The position numbers were made by a program, and so were the translations under genes. The notes under the pieces were generated by a model. It ran no database searches. It was not told the DNA's origin and saw nothing but the letters and a program-made list of their open reading frames with translations. DNA of 8,143 bases from Gammaproteobacteria bacterium. Lineage in GTDB: Bacteria > Pseudomonadota > Gammaproteobacteria > SZUA-229. This document shows, in pieces, positions 1 to 6,545 of this stretch (positions within the stretch are counted from its first letter, which is position 1; each line of letters opens with the position of its first letter). The stretch spans positions 1 through 8,143 of the forward strand of contig JAOUPA010000089.1 in the NCBI GenBank assembly GCA_029880105.1. Reading direction: 5' to 3'.

Positions 1-37
1 GGCCGTGCCTGCAAGTTTTCAGCGCCAGTTCAGTGGT

Positions 38-922
38 CTAGCCGATGACCAGGTTATGCCTGGGAATAGCGGCGATATCCCAGTGTTCGATGGCCCATTG
101 CCAGACCGTGGGCAGGTTATCGCTGGCGAGCTCTTCGGGCGGCTGTTGTCCAAGTAGTTTCAGGGCGGCATGCAGTGATACTGCCGGGTGTTTCAGGTCG
201 AGCGCGGCGGCACCGGTCGATTTACCGAGTTTCTGGCCATGCTCATCGACCAGCAGCGGCAGGTGCAGATAGTCGGGCTGTGGGTAGCCCAGTTGTTGTT
301 GTAGGTAGATTTGTCTGGGGGTGGAGTCTAGCAGGTCGGTGCCACGGACGACTTCGGTGATGCCCTGTTCGGCATCATCGACGACGACGGCGAGCTGGTA
401 GGCGAACAGGCCGTCGCGGCGCCTGATGACAAAATCGCCACACTCGCTGGCAAGGTGTTGCTGGTAGTGTCCCATGACACAGTCATCGAAACTAATGATC
501 TGATCACTAACCTTCAGGCGCAGGGCATGTTCCTCTTTCAGCGGCAGGTGGTGGTGGCGACAGTGGCCCGGGTAAATCTGGGCCTCGCCCAGATCAGTCA
601 GTTGCCTGCGCGAGCAGGTGCAAGGGTAAATCAGTTCCTTTTCAGTGAGCGTTGCCAGTGTCGCTTCGTACAACTCGGTGCGTGCGGACTGGTAGACTTC
701 GCTACCGTCCCACTCGAAGCCAAATTTTTCCAGTGCTCGCAGAAGGGCGTCGGACGCACCTTCGACCCGGCGGGTGGTATCGACATCCTCGATACGCATA
801 AGCCACTGTCCGTGCCGGCTCCTGGCCTGTAGGTAGCTGCCAACCGCGGCGAGCAGGGTGCCAAAGTGGAGATTACCGGTGGGTGAGGGGGCAAAGCGGC
901 CGCGGTAAATTGGGTTGTTCAT
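38..922 (-). CDS. gluQ: Glutamyl-Q tRNA(Asp) synthetase
   Basis: This 294-residue protein is a truncated GluRS paralogue. The family activates glutamate and attaches it to queuosine at the wobble position (base 34) of tRNA(Asp), rather than to a tRNA 3' end. The N-terminus GRFAPSPTGNLHFGTL (8-23) carries the HIGH-like signature as HFGT. A zinc site of the GluQ type is present: C101, C103, Y117 and C121. The KMSKS-like loop is KLGKS at 231-235. The anticodon-binding domain of full GluRS is absent, as expected, and the length is normal for the family. The ATG at 922 puts the APSPTG motif at the usual distance from the N-terminus, but no good Shine-Dalgarno is visible. The gene follows dksA on the same strand, an arrangement known from enterobacteria, with an intrinsic terminator between them. 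Its expression probably depends largely on read-through, because I see no convincing promoter between that terminator and the start. Confidence 0.96.
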   Translation of the reverse strand: MNNPIYRGRFAPSPTGNLHFGTLLAAVGSYLQARSRHGQWLMRIEDVDTTRRVEGASDALLRALEKFGFEWDGSEVYQSARTELYEATLATLTEKELIYPCTCSRRQLTDLGEAQIYPGHCRHHHLPLKEEHALRLKVSDQIISFDDCVMGHYQQHLASECGDFVIRRRDGLFAYQLAVVVDDAEQGITEVVRGTDLLDSTPRQIYLQQQLGYPQPDYLHLPLLVDEHGQKLGKSTGAAALDLKHPAVSLHAALKLLGQQPPEELASDNLPTVWQWAIEHWDIAAIPRHNLVIG

Positions 923-960
923 AGGCCGGTATTATGCCGCAACTCTATGGGTTAAAAATA

Positions 961-990
961 AAAAAGCCGAAGCATGTGCTCCGGCTTTTT
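961..990 (-). terminator. Intrinsic terminator after dksA, before gluQ
   Basis: The arms 961-974 and 977-990 form a nearly perfect stem, read leftward as AAAAAGCCGGAGCA and its complement. In the leftward transcript all positions pair, with one G-U at 981/970. In the rightward sense the same position is an A-C mismatch, so the structure is tuned for the dksA direction. The U-tract runs six bases, then A, then five more U (965-954). It starts 25 nt beyond the dksA stop and ends about 30 nt before the gluQ ATG. Confidence 0.9.
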
Positions 991-1015
991 AGTGTTCTTA
1001 AGTGTGAACTGGCGA

Positions 1016-1447
1016 TTAGCCTTTGATCTGCTTCTCTTTAATTTCATCCAGGCTCTTGCAGTCGATGCACTGGGTTGCAGTGGGGCGTGCCTCAAGGCGC
1101 TTCAGGCCGATTTCAACACCACAGGTTTCGCAATAGCCGTATTCACCGCTGCTTATCAGGTCGAGGGTGTCATCGATTTTTTTAATCAGTTTGCGTTCAC
1201 GGTCACGGGTACGCAGTTCCAGGCTGAACTCTTCTTCCTGGGTCGCACGGTCGGCAGGATCGGGGAAATTAGCGGCTTCATCTTTCATGTGATCCACGGT
1301 GCGATCAACTTCCTGCATGAGGTCCTGCTTCCAGGCTTCCAGTATGGCCGTGAAGTGCGCGAGCTGGCCATCGCTCATGTATTCTTCGCCTTTTTTCGGC
1401 TTATAAGCTTTGAAAGTGTGTTCTTTTAAAGGCGCTTCTTTGGCCAT
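1016..1447 (-). CDS. dksA: RNA polymerase-binding transcription factor DksA
   Basis: DksA is a cytoplasmic protein that inserts a coiled coil into the RNA polymerase secondary channel. With ppGpp it represses rRNA-type promoters and activates amino-acid biosynthesis promoters. The 143-residue product has the expected layout: an N-terminal helical region, a long coiled coil (about 32-105) with the functional tip DPADRA at 63-68 (both Asp and the Ala present), and a C4 zinc finger formed by C106, C109, C127 and C130. It is therefore the zinc-containing form, not a cysteine-poor DksA2. Residues 69-98, starting TQEEEFSLEL, are almost identical to what I recall of E. coli DksA. The ATG at 1447 has a good Shine-Dalgarno, GGAG at 1457-1454 on the minus strand, with 6 nt spacing. 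The gene has its own candidate promoter and a downstream terminator. A long open frame on the opposite strand is a compositional shadow. Confidence 0.98.
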   Translation of the reverse strand: MAKEAPLKEHTFKAYKPKKGEEYMSDGQLAHFTAILEAWKQDLMQEVDRTVDHMKDEAANFPDPADRATQEEEFSLELRTRDRERKLIKKIDDTLDLISSGEYGYCETCGVEIGLKRLEARPTATQCIDCKSLDEIKEKQIKG

Positions 1448-1491
1448 TGATCACTCCAATTGTCATTGTGTAAAACTGAGCGCGACTATTT

Positions 1492-1519
1492 ATCATAAAA
1501 ACGCGGGGTAGCGCAACAA
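1492..1519 (-). promoter_or_regulatory. Candidate sigma70 promoter for dksA
   Basis: On the minus strand, TTGTTG (1519-1514) and TATGAT (1497-1492) are separated by 16 nt. This places a start near 1485 and gives a leader of roughly 38 nt ending in the GGAG ribosome site. The spacer is GC-rich between two T-rich runs. It is assigned by eye from consensus only. Confidence 0.5.
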
Positions 1520-1539
1520 AAACCGCCAAAATCCGACGA

Positions 1540-2883
1540 TTAGTCCAGTATTTTGCGGATTTGGCTGATGATCTGCCCCTGGTGCAGTCGGGTCTGGATT
1601 TCATCGCCGACGGCGACTTCATGGCTGCGGGTGACCGCTTTACCTTTGCTGCTGGTAATCGAGTATCCGCGTTCCAGGGTGTTTAGTGGGTTGATCGCAT
1701 TCAGGGTGCGGGCATTATTCTGCAGGCGCGCCTTCTGTCGCTCCAGTATTTGCTGGATATGGTGCTGCAGGTTCTGCGCCAGCATCTGGATGCGGTACTG
1801 GTAGCGGCTAATGCTTCGTTCCGGTGAAATGCCCTGCAGTCGGGCATGTAGCCGATGGTAGCGGTTTTGCTGCTGCTGCAGGCTATATCGCCAGGCATAG
1901 CCAAGGCGCTGTTCCAGGTCATCCAGCCGCTGGCTGAGTCGTTGTACCACCGCGACCGGGTGCTGCTGTGACAGACGCTTGCTCATCCAGCCGAGGGTCT
2001 CCTGGCGACGCTGTATTTTTTCATTGATTAGCTGGTGCAGGCGATACTGGTACCACTCCAGTGATTGCAGCCAGGCACCCTGATCGGGTGTCACGGTTTC
2101 CGCCGCCGCCGTCGGCGTGGCGGCACGGATATCGGCGACAAAATCGGCGATGGTGATATCGACCTCGTGGCCGATGCCGCTGACGATGGGGATCGGGCAG
2201 TCGTAGATGGCATGGGCGACGCTTTCTTCATTAAAGGCCCAGAGGTCTTCGAGTGAGCCACCGCCACGTACCAGCAGCAATACGTCGCACTCGGCCTGCT
2301 CCTCGGCCAGCGCCAACGCCCTGCAGATAGCAGGCGCGGCAGCCTCACCCTGTACCGGTACGGAATACAGCCTAACTGGAATAGATGGAAAACGTCGCCT
2401 GATGACACTGAGTACATCGTGGATGGCGGCGCCGGTGTTGGAGGTGATGACGCCGATGCATTCAGGCAGCTCGGGGATGTCCTGTTTGACGTCTTCATCA
2501 AACAGGCCCTCAGCCGCGAGTTTGTTTTTCAGGGCCTCGAATTTACGCTGTAGCGCGCCATTGCCGGCTTCTTCCATGCGATCGACAATTAGCTGGTAAT
2601 CGCCACGGGGCTGGTACAGGCTGACCTTGCCGCGCACCTGTACCTGCTGGCCATTCTCCGGGCTGAACTTTAGCACCTGGTTTCGACTCTTAAACATCGC
2701 GCAGCGTATCTGAGCGCCGCTGTCTTTCATGCTGAAATAGATATGCCCCGAACTCGGTTGCGCCAGGTTGGAGATTTCGCCCTCGACCCAGATCCAGGCA
2801 AAGTGCTGTTCAAGCACACTCGCGGCTGAACGATTGAGCTCAGTGACTGAATAGATGGTTCGGTTGTTGGTCTCTTGTGGCAT
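1540..2883 (-). CDS. xseA: Exodeoxyribonuclease VII large subunit
   Basis: XseA is the catalytic subunit of exonuclease VII, which degrades single-stranded DNA from both ends and acts in mismatch repair and damage tolerance together with several copies of XseB. The 447-residue length fits the family (E. coli about 456). The N-terminal OB fold (about 10-105) includes WVEGEISNL at 32-40 and GHIYFSMKD at 46-54. The catalytic domain (about 130-310) carries GVITSNTGAAIHDV (144-157), LLVRGGGSLEDLWAFNEE (203-220) and SGIGHEVD (235-242). D156, R206, H239 and D242 match the positions reported as essential in E. coli, as I recall them. A glutamine- and arginine-rich coiled coil (about 275-395) precedes the conserved NPLNTLERGYSI end motif (398-409). 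No xseB lies in this window. The ATG at 2883 lacks a clear Shine-Dalgarno but places the OB fold correctly. It is transcribed away from guaB. Confidence 0.97.
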   Translation of the reverse strand: MPQETNNRTIYSVTELNRSAASVLEQHFAWIWVEGEISNLAQPSSGHIYFSMKDSGAQIRCAMFKSRNQVLKFSPENGQQVQVRGKVSLYQPRGDYQLIVDRMEEAGNGALQRKFEALKNKLAAEGLFDEDVKQDIPELPECIGVITSNTGAAIHDVLSVIRRRFPSIPVRLYSVPVQGEAAAPAICRALALAEEQAECDVLLLVRGGGSLEDLWAFNEESVAHAIYDCPIPIVSGIGHEVDITIADFVADIRAATPTAAAETVTPDQGAWLQSLEWYQYRLHQLINEKIQRRQETLGWMSKRLSQQHPVAVVQRLSQRLDDLEQRLGYAWRYSLQQQQNRYHRLHARLQGISPERSISRYQYRIQMLAQNLQHHIQQILERQKARLQNNARTLNAINPLNTLERGYSITSSKGKAVTRSHEVAVGDEIQTRLHQGQIISQIRKILD

Positions 2884-2904
2884 CGGTTGTCTGGCTAAAA
2901 AAAT

Positions 2905-2926
2905 AAAGTCTGGGTTTCCCGGCTTT
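2905..2926 (-). promoter_or_regulatory. Terminator-like hairpin in the xseA leader
   Basis: Read leftward, AAAGCCGGG (2926-2918), loop AAA and CCCAGACTTT (2914-2905) can fold into a stem. It comprises AAAG/CTTT, a C-G pair next to a bulged A, a C/A mismatch, then GGG/CCC. The stem is followed by A and seven T (2903-2897). It lies at the predicted 5' end of the xseA mRNA, upstream of the start codon. It could act as a weak attenuator or a 5' stabilising stem, or be chance in an AT-rich leader. Confidence 0.3.
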
Positions 2927-2932
2927 GGTGGA

Positions 2933-2961
2933 GTTATAACTTAGTTACTGTTTGCAGGCAA
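2933..2961 (-). promoter_or_regulatory. Candidate sigma70 promoter for xseA
   Basis: On the minus strand, TTGCCT (2961-2956) and TATAAC (2938-2933) have an ideal 17-nt spacer. The predicted start is near 2926, leaving a 5' leader of about 43 nt. It is arranged back-to-back with the guaB promoter, with 18 nt between the two -35 elements, so the two may influence each other. Confidence 0.55.
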
Positions 2962-2979
2962 TTTTTTCATAGCTCAGGC

Positions 2980-3008
2980 TTACGATGCACGGGCAGAACC
3001 CGTATAAT
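2980..3008 (+). promoter_or_regulatory. Candidate guaB promoter
   Basis: A perfect TATAAT (3003-3008) is preceded, with 17-nt spacing, by a poor -35, TTACGA (2980-2985). A T-rich tract at 2961-2969 lies where an UP element would be. The bases after the -10, AACGGGC, form a GC-rich discriminator, the hallmark of stringently controlled promoters. The E. coli guaB promoter is known to be under stringent and growth-rate control. A start near 3015 gives a leader of about 35 nt with AGGA at 3040-3043, 6 nt before the ATG. Confidence 0.6.
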
Positions 3009-3015
3009 AACGGGC
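2989..3015. repeat. Inverted/direct repeat cluster over the guaB -10
   Basis: ACGGG (2989-2993) is the exact inverse complement of CCCGT (2999-3003), which in turn pairs with a second ACGGG (3010-3014). The outer copies are also a direct repeat, ACGGGC, at 2989-2994 and 3010-3015, offset by 21 bp or two helical turns. The -10 hexamer lies between the second and third arms. This is an operator-like geometry, but no known binding site is recognised in it. Confidence 0.5.
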
Positions 3016-3049
3016 TTTTATATGATCACTACAGTTTATAGGAACCGAT

Positions 3050-4507
3050 ATGCGAATAATTGAGGAAGCCCTCACCTTTGATGATGTTTTACTGGTTCCC
3101 GCGCACTCGGTTGTTATGCCGAAAGATGTCAGTCTGCGTACCAAAGTTACCCGCGATATTGAATTAAATATTCCCCTGTTATCTGCCGCGATGGATACGG
3201 TTACCGAGGCCCGCCTTTCGATTGCGCTGGCGCAGGAAGGTGGCCTTGGCATCATTCACAAAAACCTGACAGCCGAGCAACAGGCACAGGAAGTTAGCCT
3301 TGTTAAGAAATATGAAAGTGGTGTCATTACCGATCCGCTGAAAGTAACGCCAGAAACCTCTGTTCGTGATGTGATCGAATTGCGTGAGCGTAACAAGATT
3401 TCGGGTGTGCCAGTGATGCAGGGCGATAACCTGGTCGGACTGGTGACCAGCCGTGATGTGCGTTTTGAAACCAATCTCGATCAGCCGGTTTCAGCCATTA
3501 TGACGCCGAAAGAAAAACTGGTTACCGTGAAAGAAGGTGCCTCCAAAAAAGAGGTGCTGGCGCTGTTGCACAAACACCGTATTGAGCGTGTGTTGGTCGT
3601 CAATGATGACTTTAAACTTCGCGGTATGATTACCGTCAAGGATATCCAGAAATCGACGGATTTTCCCAATGCCTGTAAAGACTCACAGGGTCGTTTGCGC
3701 GTAGGTGCAGCGGTAGGTACGGGTGCTGGCACAGAAGAGCGTGTTGAATTACTGGTTAATGCGGGTGTTGATGTTATCGTGGTCGATACCGCGCATGGAC
3801 ATTCCCAGGCAGTGCTCGACAGGGTGAACTGGGTGAAGAAGCATTATGATGTGCAGGTGATTGGTGGCAATATCGCAACTGGTGATGCTGCAAGGGCATT
3901 GGTTGATGCCGGTGCCGATGGGGTTAAAGTGGGTATTGGCCCAGGTTCAATCTGTACTACACGCATTGTTGCGGGTGTTGGTGTGCCACAAATTACGGCA
4001 ATTAGTAATGTCGCTGCGGCACTTGAGGGTACGGGTGTCCCCCTGATTGCTGACGGTGGTATTCGTTTCTCCGGTGATATGTCCAAGGCGATTGCTGCTG
4101 GTGGTTACTGCATTATGGTTGGTGGCATGCTGGCTGGTACCGAGGAGGCGCCTGGTGAGGTGATTCTGTATCAGGGTCGTTCCTACAAGGCCTATCGTGG
4201 CATGGGGTCTATTGGTGCCATGAAGAAAGGCTCCAGTGACCGCTACTTCCAGGACAGTTCTGAAGGCAGTGAGAAGCTTGTACCTGAAGGTATCGAAGGC
4301 CGTGTCGCCTATAAAGGTCCACTGAGCGCAATTGTTCACCAGATGGTTGGTGGTCTGCGTTCAAGTATGGGCTATGTGGGTTGTACGACGATTGATGAAA
4401 TGCGCACTAAACCACAATTTGTTCGTATTTCCAGTGCCGGTATGTCAGAGTCGCATGTACACGATGTAACGATTACCAAAGAAGCGCCTAATTATCGTTC
4501 TTCCTGA
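3050..4507 (+). CDS. guaB: Inosine-5'-monophosphate dehydrogenase
   Basis: GuaB oxidises IMP to XMP with NAD+, the committed step of guanine nucleotide synthesis. The 485-residue cytoplasmic enzyme is full length. The (beta/alpha)8 barrel starts with ALTFDDVLLVPAHS (7-20). It is interrupted by a pair of CBS domains (about 93-205, including MTPKEKLVTV at 151-160), which bind purine nucleotides allosterically in this family. The barrel resumes with GIGPGSICTTR (295-305), where C302 is the catalytic cysteine. IADGGIRFSGD (333-343) binds the IMP phosphate together with VGGM (357-360). The mobile flap SSDRYF (395-400) supplies the catalytic Arg398-Tyr399 pair. The C-terminus SHVHDVTITKEAPNYR is typical. 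The ATG at 3050 has AGGA with 6 nt spacing. guaA follows after 95 nt, but with a terminator between them. Residues 352-354 read GYC where E. coli-type enzymes have ASA; similar Tyr-Cys forms occur in Pseudomonas-type GuaB, so function is not in doubt. Confidence 0.99.
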   Translation: MRIIEEALTFDDVLLVPAHSVVMPKDVSLRTKVTRDIELNIPLLSAAMDTVTEARLSIALAQEGGLGIIHKNLTAEQQAQEVSLVKKYESGVITDPLKVTPETSVRDVIELRERNKISGVPVMQGDNLVGLVTSRDVRFETNLDQPVSAIMTPKEKLVTVKEGASKKEVLALLHKHRIERVLVVNDDFKLRGMITVKDIQKSTDFPNACKDSQGRLRVGAAVGTGAGTEERVELLVNAGVDVIVVDTAHGHSQAVLDRVNWVKKHYDVQVIGGNIATGDAARALVDAGADGVKVGIGPGSICTTRIVAGVGVPQITAISNVAAALEGTGVPLIADGGIRFSGDMSKAIAAGGYCIMVGGMLAGTEEAPGEVILYQGRSYKAYRGMGSIGAMKKGSSDRYFQDSSEGSEKLVPEGIEGRVAYKGPLSAIVHQMVGGLRSSMGYVGCTTIDEMRTKPQFVRISSAGMSESHVHDVTITKEAPNYRSS

Positions 4508-4532
4508 TTAGAGATAAACATAGAAATGCAGG

Positions 4533-4577
4533 GGCGCAGAGAAAACATTTTATTTGTACTTCTTTGCGCCTTTTTTT
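4533..4577 (+). terminator. Intrinsic terminator between guaB and guaA
   Basis: The arms GGCGCAGAGAA (4533-4543) and TTCTTTGCGCC (4560-4570) pair over 11 bp with one G-U. An inner ACA/TGT helix (4545-4547 with 4555-4557) closes a 7-nt loop. Seven T follow (4571-4577), then A and four more T. It lies 26 nt after the guaB stop and about 25 nt before the guaA ATG, so guaA depends on read-through or on a promoter not obvious in the remaining bases. Confidence 0.88.
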
Positions 4578-4602
4578 ATTTTCATTATTTTAAGAAAAAA
4601 TT

Positions 4603-6171
4603 ATGTTAGACATTCATTCCGACCGGATACTTATCATTGATTTTGGCTCGCAGTACACGCAATTGATAGCGCGCCGTGTGCGTGAAGCAGGTGTCTATTG
4701 TGAAATTCACCATACCGGTATTGAAGATCAGGAAATAAAAGATTTTAAACCCAACGGCATTATTCTTTCCGGCGGTCCTGAATCGGTTACCGCAGATGAC
4801 ACTCTGGTTGCTCCCGATGAGGTGTTCAACCTGGGGGTGCCAGTATTAGGTATCTGCTATGGTATGCAAACCATGGCGGCGCAGCTCGGTGGTAAAGTTG
4901 GCGCCTCTACGCACCGTGAGTTTGGCTTTGCCCAGGTGCGTGCACGTCATCATAGTCGCCTGCTAAAAGATATCGAAGATCATGTGAATGACGAAGGTCA
5001 GGCCTTCCTCGATGTCTGGATGTCGCATGGTGATAAGGTTGAAGTCCTGCCTGAGGGCTTTGTCTGTATCGCCAGCACCGATAATGCGCCGTTTGCCGGT
5101 ATGGCTGATGAAGCTCGTGGTTTTTATGGCTTGCAGTTCCACCCGGAAGTAACGCACACTAAGCAGGGTCAACGTATGATCGAGCGTTTTGTGCACGATA
5201 TCTGTGGCTGTGCGGCAATGTGGACCTCGGGCAATATTATCGAAGACAGCATTAAACGGATTCGTGAACAGGTCGGTAGTGATGAAGTGGTGCTGGGTCT
5301 ATCCGGTGGTGTTGATTCATCCGTGGTGGCAGCAATGTTGCATCAGGCGATTGGTGATCAGCTAACCTGTGTATTTGTTGATAATGGTTTGCTGCGCCAT
5401 AAGGAAGGCGATCATGTGATGGCCCTGTTTGCAGAGAACATGGGCGTGAAAGTGATCCGTGTTGATGCTGAGCAACGTTTTCTCGATGAACTGAAAGGTG
5501 TTAATGACCCTGAGCAGAAACGCAAAATTATTGGCCGCGTTTTTGTTGAAATCTTTGAAGAAGAATCAAATAAGTTAACCACGGCAAACTGGCTGGCTCA
5601 GGGTACGATTTATCCTGATGTGATTGAATCTGCAGGCAGTAAAAATTCACACCTGATTAAATCACACCATAACGTTGGTGGCCTGCCGGAAGGTATGCGC
5701 CTGCAACTGGTTGAGCCTCTGCGTGAGCTGTTCAAGGATGAGGTGCGTAAGATTGGTGTCGAGTTGGGCCTGCCATCGGAAATGGTCTATCGTCACCCGT
5801 TCCCTGGGCCGGGTCTGGGTGTGCGCATACTTGGTGAAGTCAAAAAAGAGTATGCTGACCTGTTACGTCTTGCAGATGATATTTTTATTCAGGAGCTCTA
5901 TAAAAACGATCTGTACGACAAGGTGAGCCAGGCATTCACGGTATTTATTCCGGTGAAGTCAGTTGGTGTCATGGGTGATGGCCGTCGCTACGATTATGTT
6001 GTGGCGCTACGTGCTGTTGAAACTATTGATTTTATGACGGCACGCTGGGCACATCTACCGTATGATTTTCTGGGTCATGTCTCTACCCGCATCATCAACG
6101 AAGTCGATGGCATCTCACGCGTGACGTACGATATTTCAGGTAAGCCACCAGCGACAATTGAGTGGGAGTGA
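4603..6171 (+). CDS. guaA: GMP synthase (glutamine-hydrolysing)
   Basis: GuaA converts XMP to GMP with ATP and glutamine, the step after GuaB. The 522-residue protein has all parts of the two-domain bacterial enzyme. The class I glutamine amidotransferase (about 8-205) has nucleophile C85 in GICYGMQ and triad partners H180 and E182 in QFHPEV. The ATP pyrophosphatase domain has the PP-loop LSGGVDSS (233-240) and KSHHNVGGLP (353-362). The C-terminal dimerisation domain ends in the invariant ISGKPPATIEWE. Length is within three residues of E. coli GuaA. The ATG at 4603 fits the DFGSQYTQL motif position. The ribosome site is weak, only the TAAGAA part of a Shine-Dalgarno at 4591-4596, and the same leader 9-mer occurs at the same distance before tadA. 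It lies downstream of guaB beyond an intrinsic terminator. Its stop is 2 nt from the stop of the convergent response-regulator gene, so its own 3' end must lie within that gene. Confidence 0.99.
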   Translation: MLDIHSDRILIIDFGSQYTQLIARRVREAGVYCEIHHTGIEDQEIKDFKPNGIILSGGPESVTADDTLVAPDEVFNLGVPVLGICYGMQTMAAQLGGKVGASTHREFGFAQVRARHHSRLLKDIEDHVNDEGQAFLDVWMSHGDKVEVLPEGFVCIASTDNAPFAGMADEARGFYGLQFHPEVTHTKQGQRMIERFVHDICGCAAMWTSGNIIEDSIKRIREQVGSDEVVLGLSGGVDSSVVAAMLHQAIGDQLTCVFVDNGLLRHKEGDHVMALFAENMGVKVIRVDAEQRFLDELKGVNDPEQKRKIIGRVFVEIFEEESNKLTTANWLAQGTIYPDVIESAGSKNSHLIKSHHNVGGLPEGMRLQLVEPLRELFKDEVRKIGVELGLPSEMVYRHPFPGPGLGVRILGEVKKEYADLLRLADDIFIQELYKNDLYDKVSQAFTVFIPVKSVGVMGDGRRYDYVVALRAVETIDFMTARWAHLPYDFLGHVSTRIINEVDGISRVTYDISGKPPATIEWE

Positions 6172-6173
6172 GG

Positions 6174-6545
6174 TTACAGGAGGCTACTGACGTCGGACAA
6201 TAGAGCATCTCTATTGTAAGGCTTCTGTACGACTCTTTTAACGTTGCTGAAGTCGCGTGTTTTTCTCCTGATTTCGGAGCGGTCTCTTACCGAAGACAGG
6301 ATGACGGGGATATTTGCAGTATCATCCATTAACAACAGGGCCTGGCTCAACTCAAGGCCGTTGATATCATCCATTTCAATATCGCTAATAATCAGGTCAA
6401 CGTGATGATATTTCATGAAAGAGAGGCATTGATACCCATCCTGTACCGTGTCAACGATATAGTTCCCTTCATTTTTCAGAAAACCCTTAATCAGAGTCCT
6501 TGATATGTTGTCGTCATCGACAACTAAAATCCGCTTTTTTTCCAT
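6174..6545 (-). CDS. Single-domain (CheY-like) response regulator
   Basis: This is a lone phosphoacceptor receiver domain with no output domain: 123 residues from the ATG at 6545. A TTG at 6551 would add two residues, and a TAG lies two codons further upstream, so it cannot be longer. Numbering from the TTG, the phosphorylation machinery is complete. The acidic pocket is D12-D13 in ILVVDDD, the phosphoacceptor is D57 in IISDIEM, the switch hydroxyl is S86 in VILSS, and the conserved lysine is K110 in QKPY. It should take phosphate from a histidine kinase and work by protein contact or as a phosphorelay intermediate. No kinase, methyl-accepting protein or motor gene is in the window, so the partner is unknown. 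Hand-counted GC is about 42%, below guaA, tadA and xseA samples. It sits antisense between guaA and tadA, with its stop 2 nt from that of guaA, which suggests a later insertion. It has no clear Shine-Dalgarno. Confidence 0.9.
   Translation of the reverse strand: MEKKRILVVDDDNISRTLIKGFLKNEGNYIVDTVQDGYQCLSFMKYHHVDLIISDIEMDDINGLELSQALLLMDDTANIPVILSSVRDRSEIRRKTRDFSNVKRVVQKPYNRDALLSDVSSLL
6197..6217. repeat. Perfect 9-bp inverted repeat in the response-regulator 3' end
   Basis: ACAATAGAG (6197-6205), a 3-nt loop CAT, and its exact complement CTCTATTGT (6209-6217). It lies inside the last 15 codons of the response regulator and 26 nt past the guaA stop. No T-run follows on either strand, so it is not a standard intrinsic terminator. 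It would fold in both convergent transcripts. Confidence 0.75.

Noticed and set aside
1..37. End of another gene at the left edge.
   Set aside because: Too short to identify a frame or protein; several frames are open by chance.
974..1429. A 151-codon open frame on the plus strand opposite dksA, very hydrophobic.
   Set aside because: It is the complement of a charged coiled-coil gene, starts inside the dksA terminator, has no ribosome site, and lies wholly antisense to a certain gene.
1498..1515. Short CGC/GCG stem followed by five T on the minus strand after xseA, as a possible xseA terminator.
   Set aside because: Only three to four base pairs; the site is better explained as the spacer of the dksA promoter.
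2091..2501. A 136-codon frame in xseA on the same strand, out of frame.
   Set aside because: Arg/Pro/Ser-rich composition typical of a frame-shifted GC-rich gene; the real xseA frame is intact throughout.
2946..2968. GTTTGC-containing stretch as a PurR box for guaB.
   Set aside because: Only one half-site resembles the PurR palindrome; the other half is missing.
3947..4339. A 130-codon minus-strand frame inside guaB.
   Set aside because: Antisense to highly conserved guaB codons, with no ribosome site and no recognisable domain; a shadow.
4528..4577. The guaB-guaA terminator as a member of a dispersed GCGCAGAGA/CTTTGCGCC-type intergenic repeat.
   Set aside because: Such repeats are common in environmental bacteria, but a single copy in this window cannot show that it is repeated.
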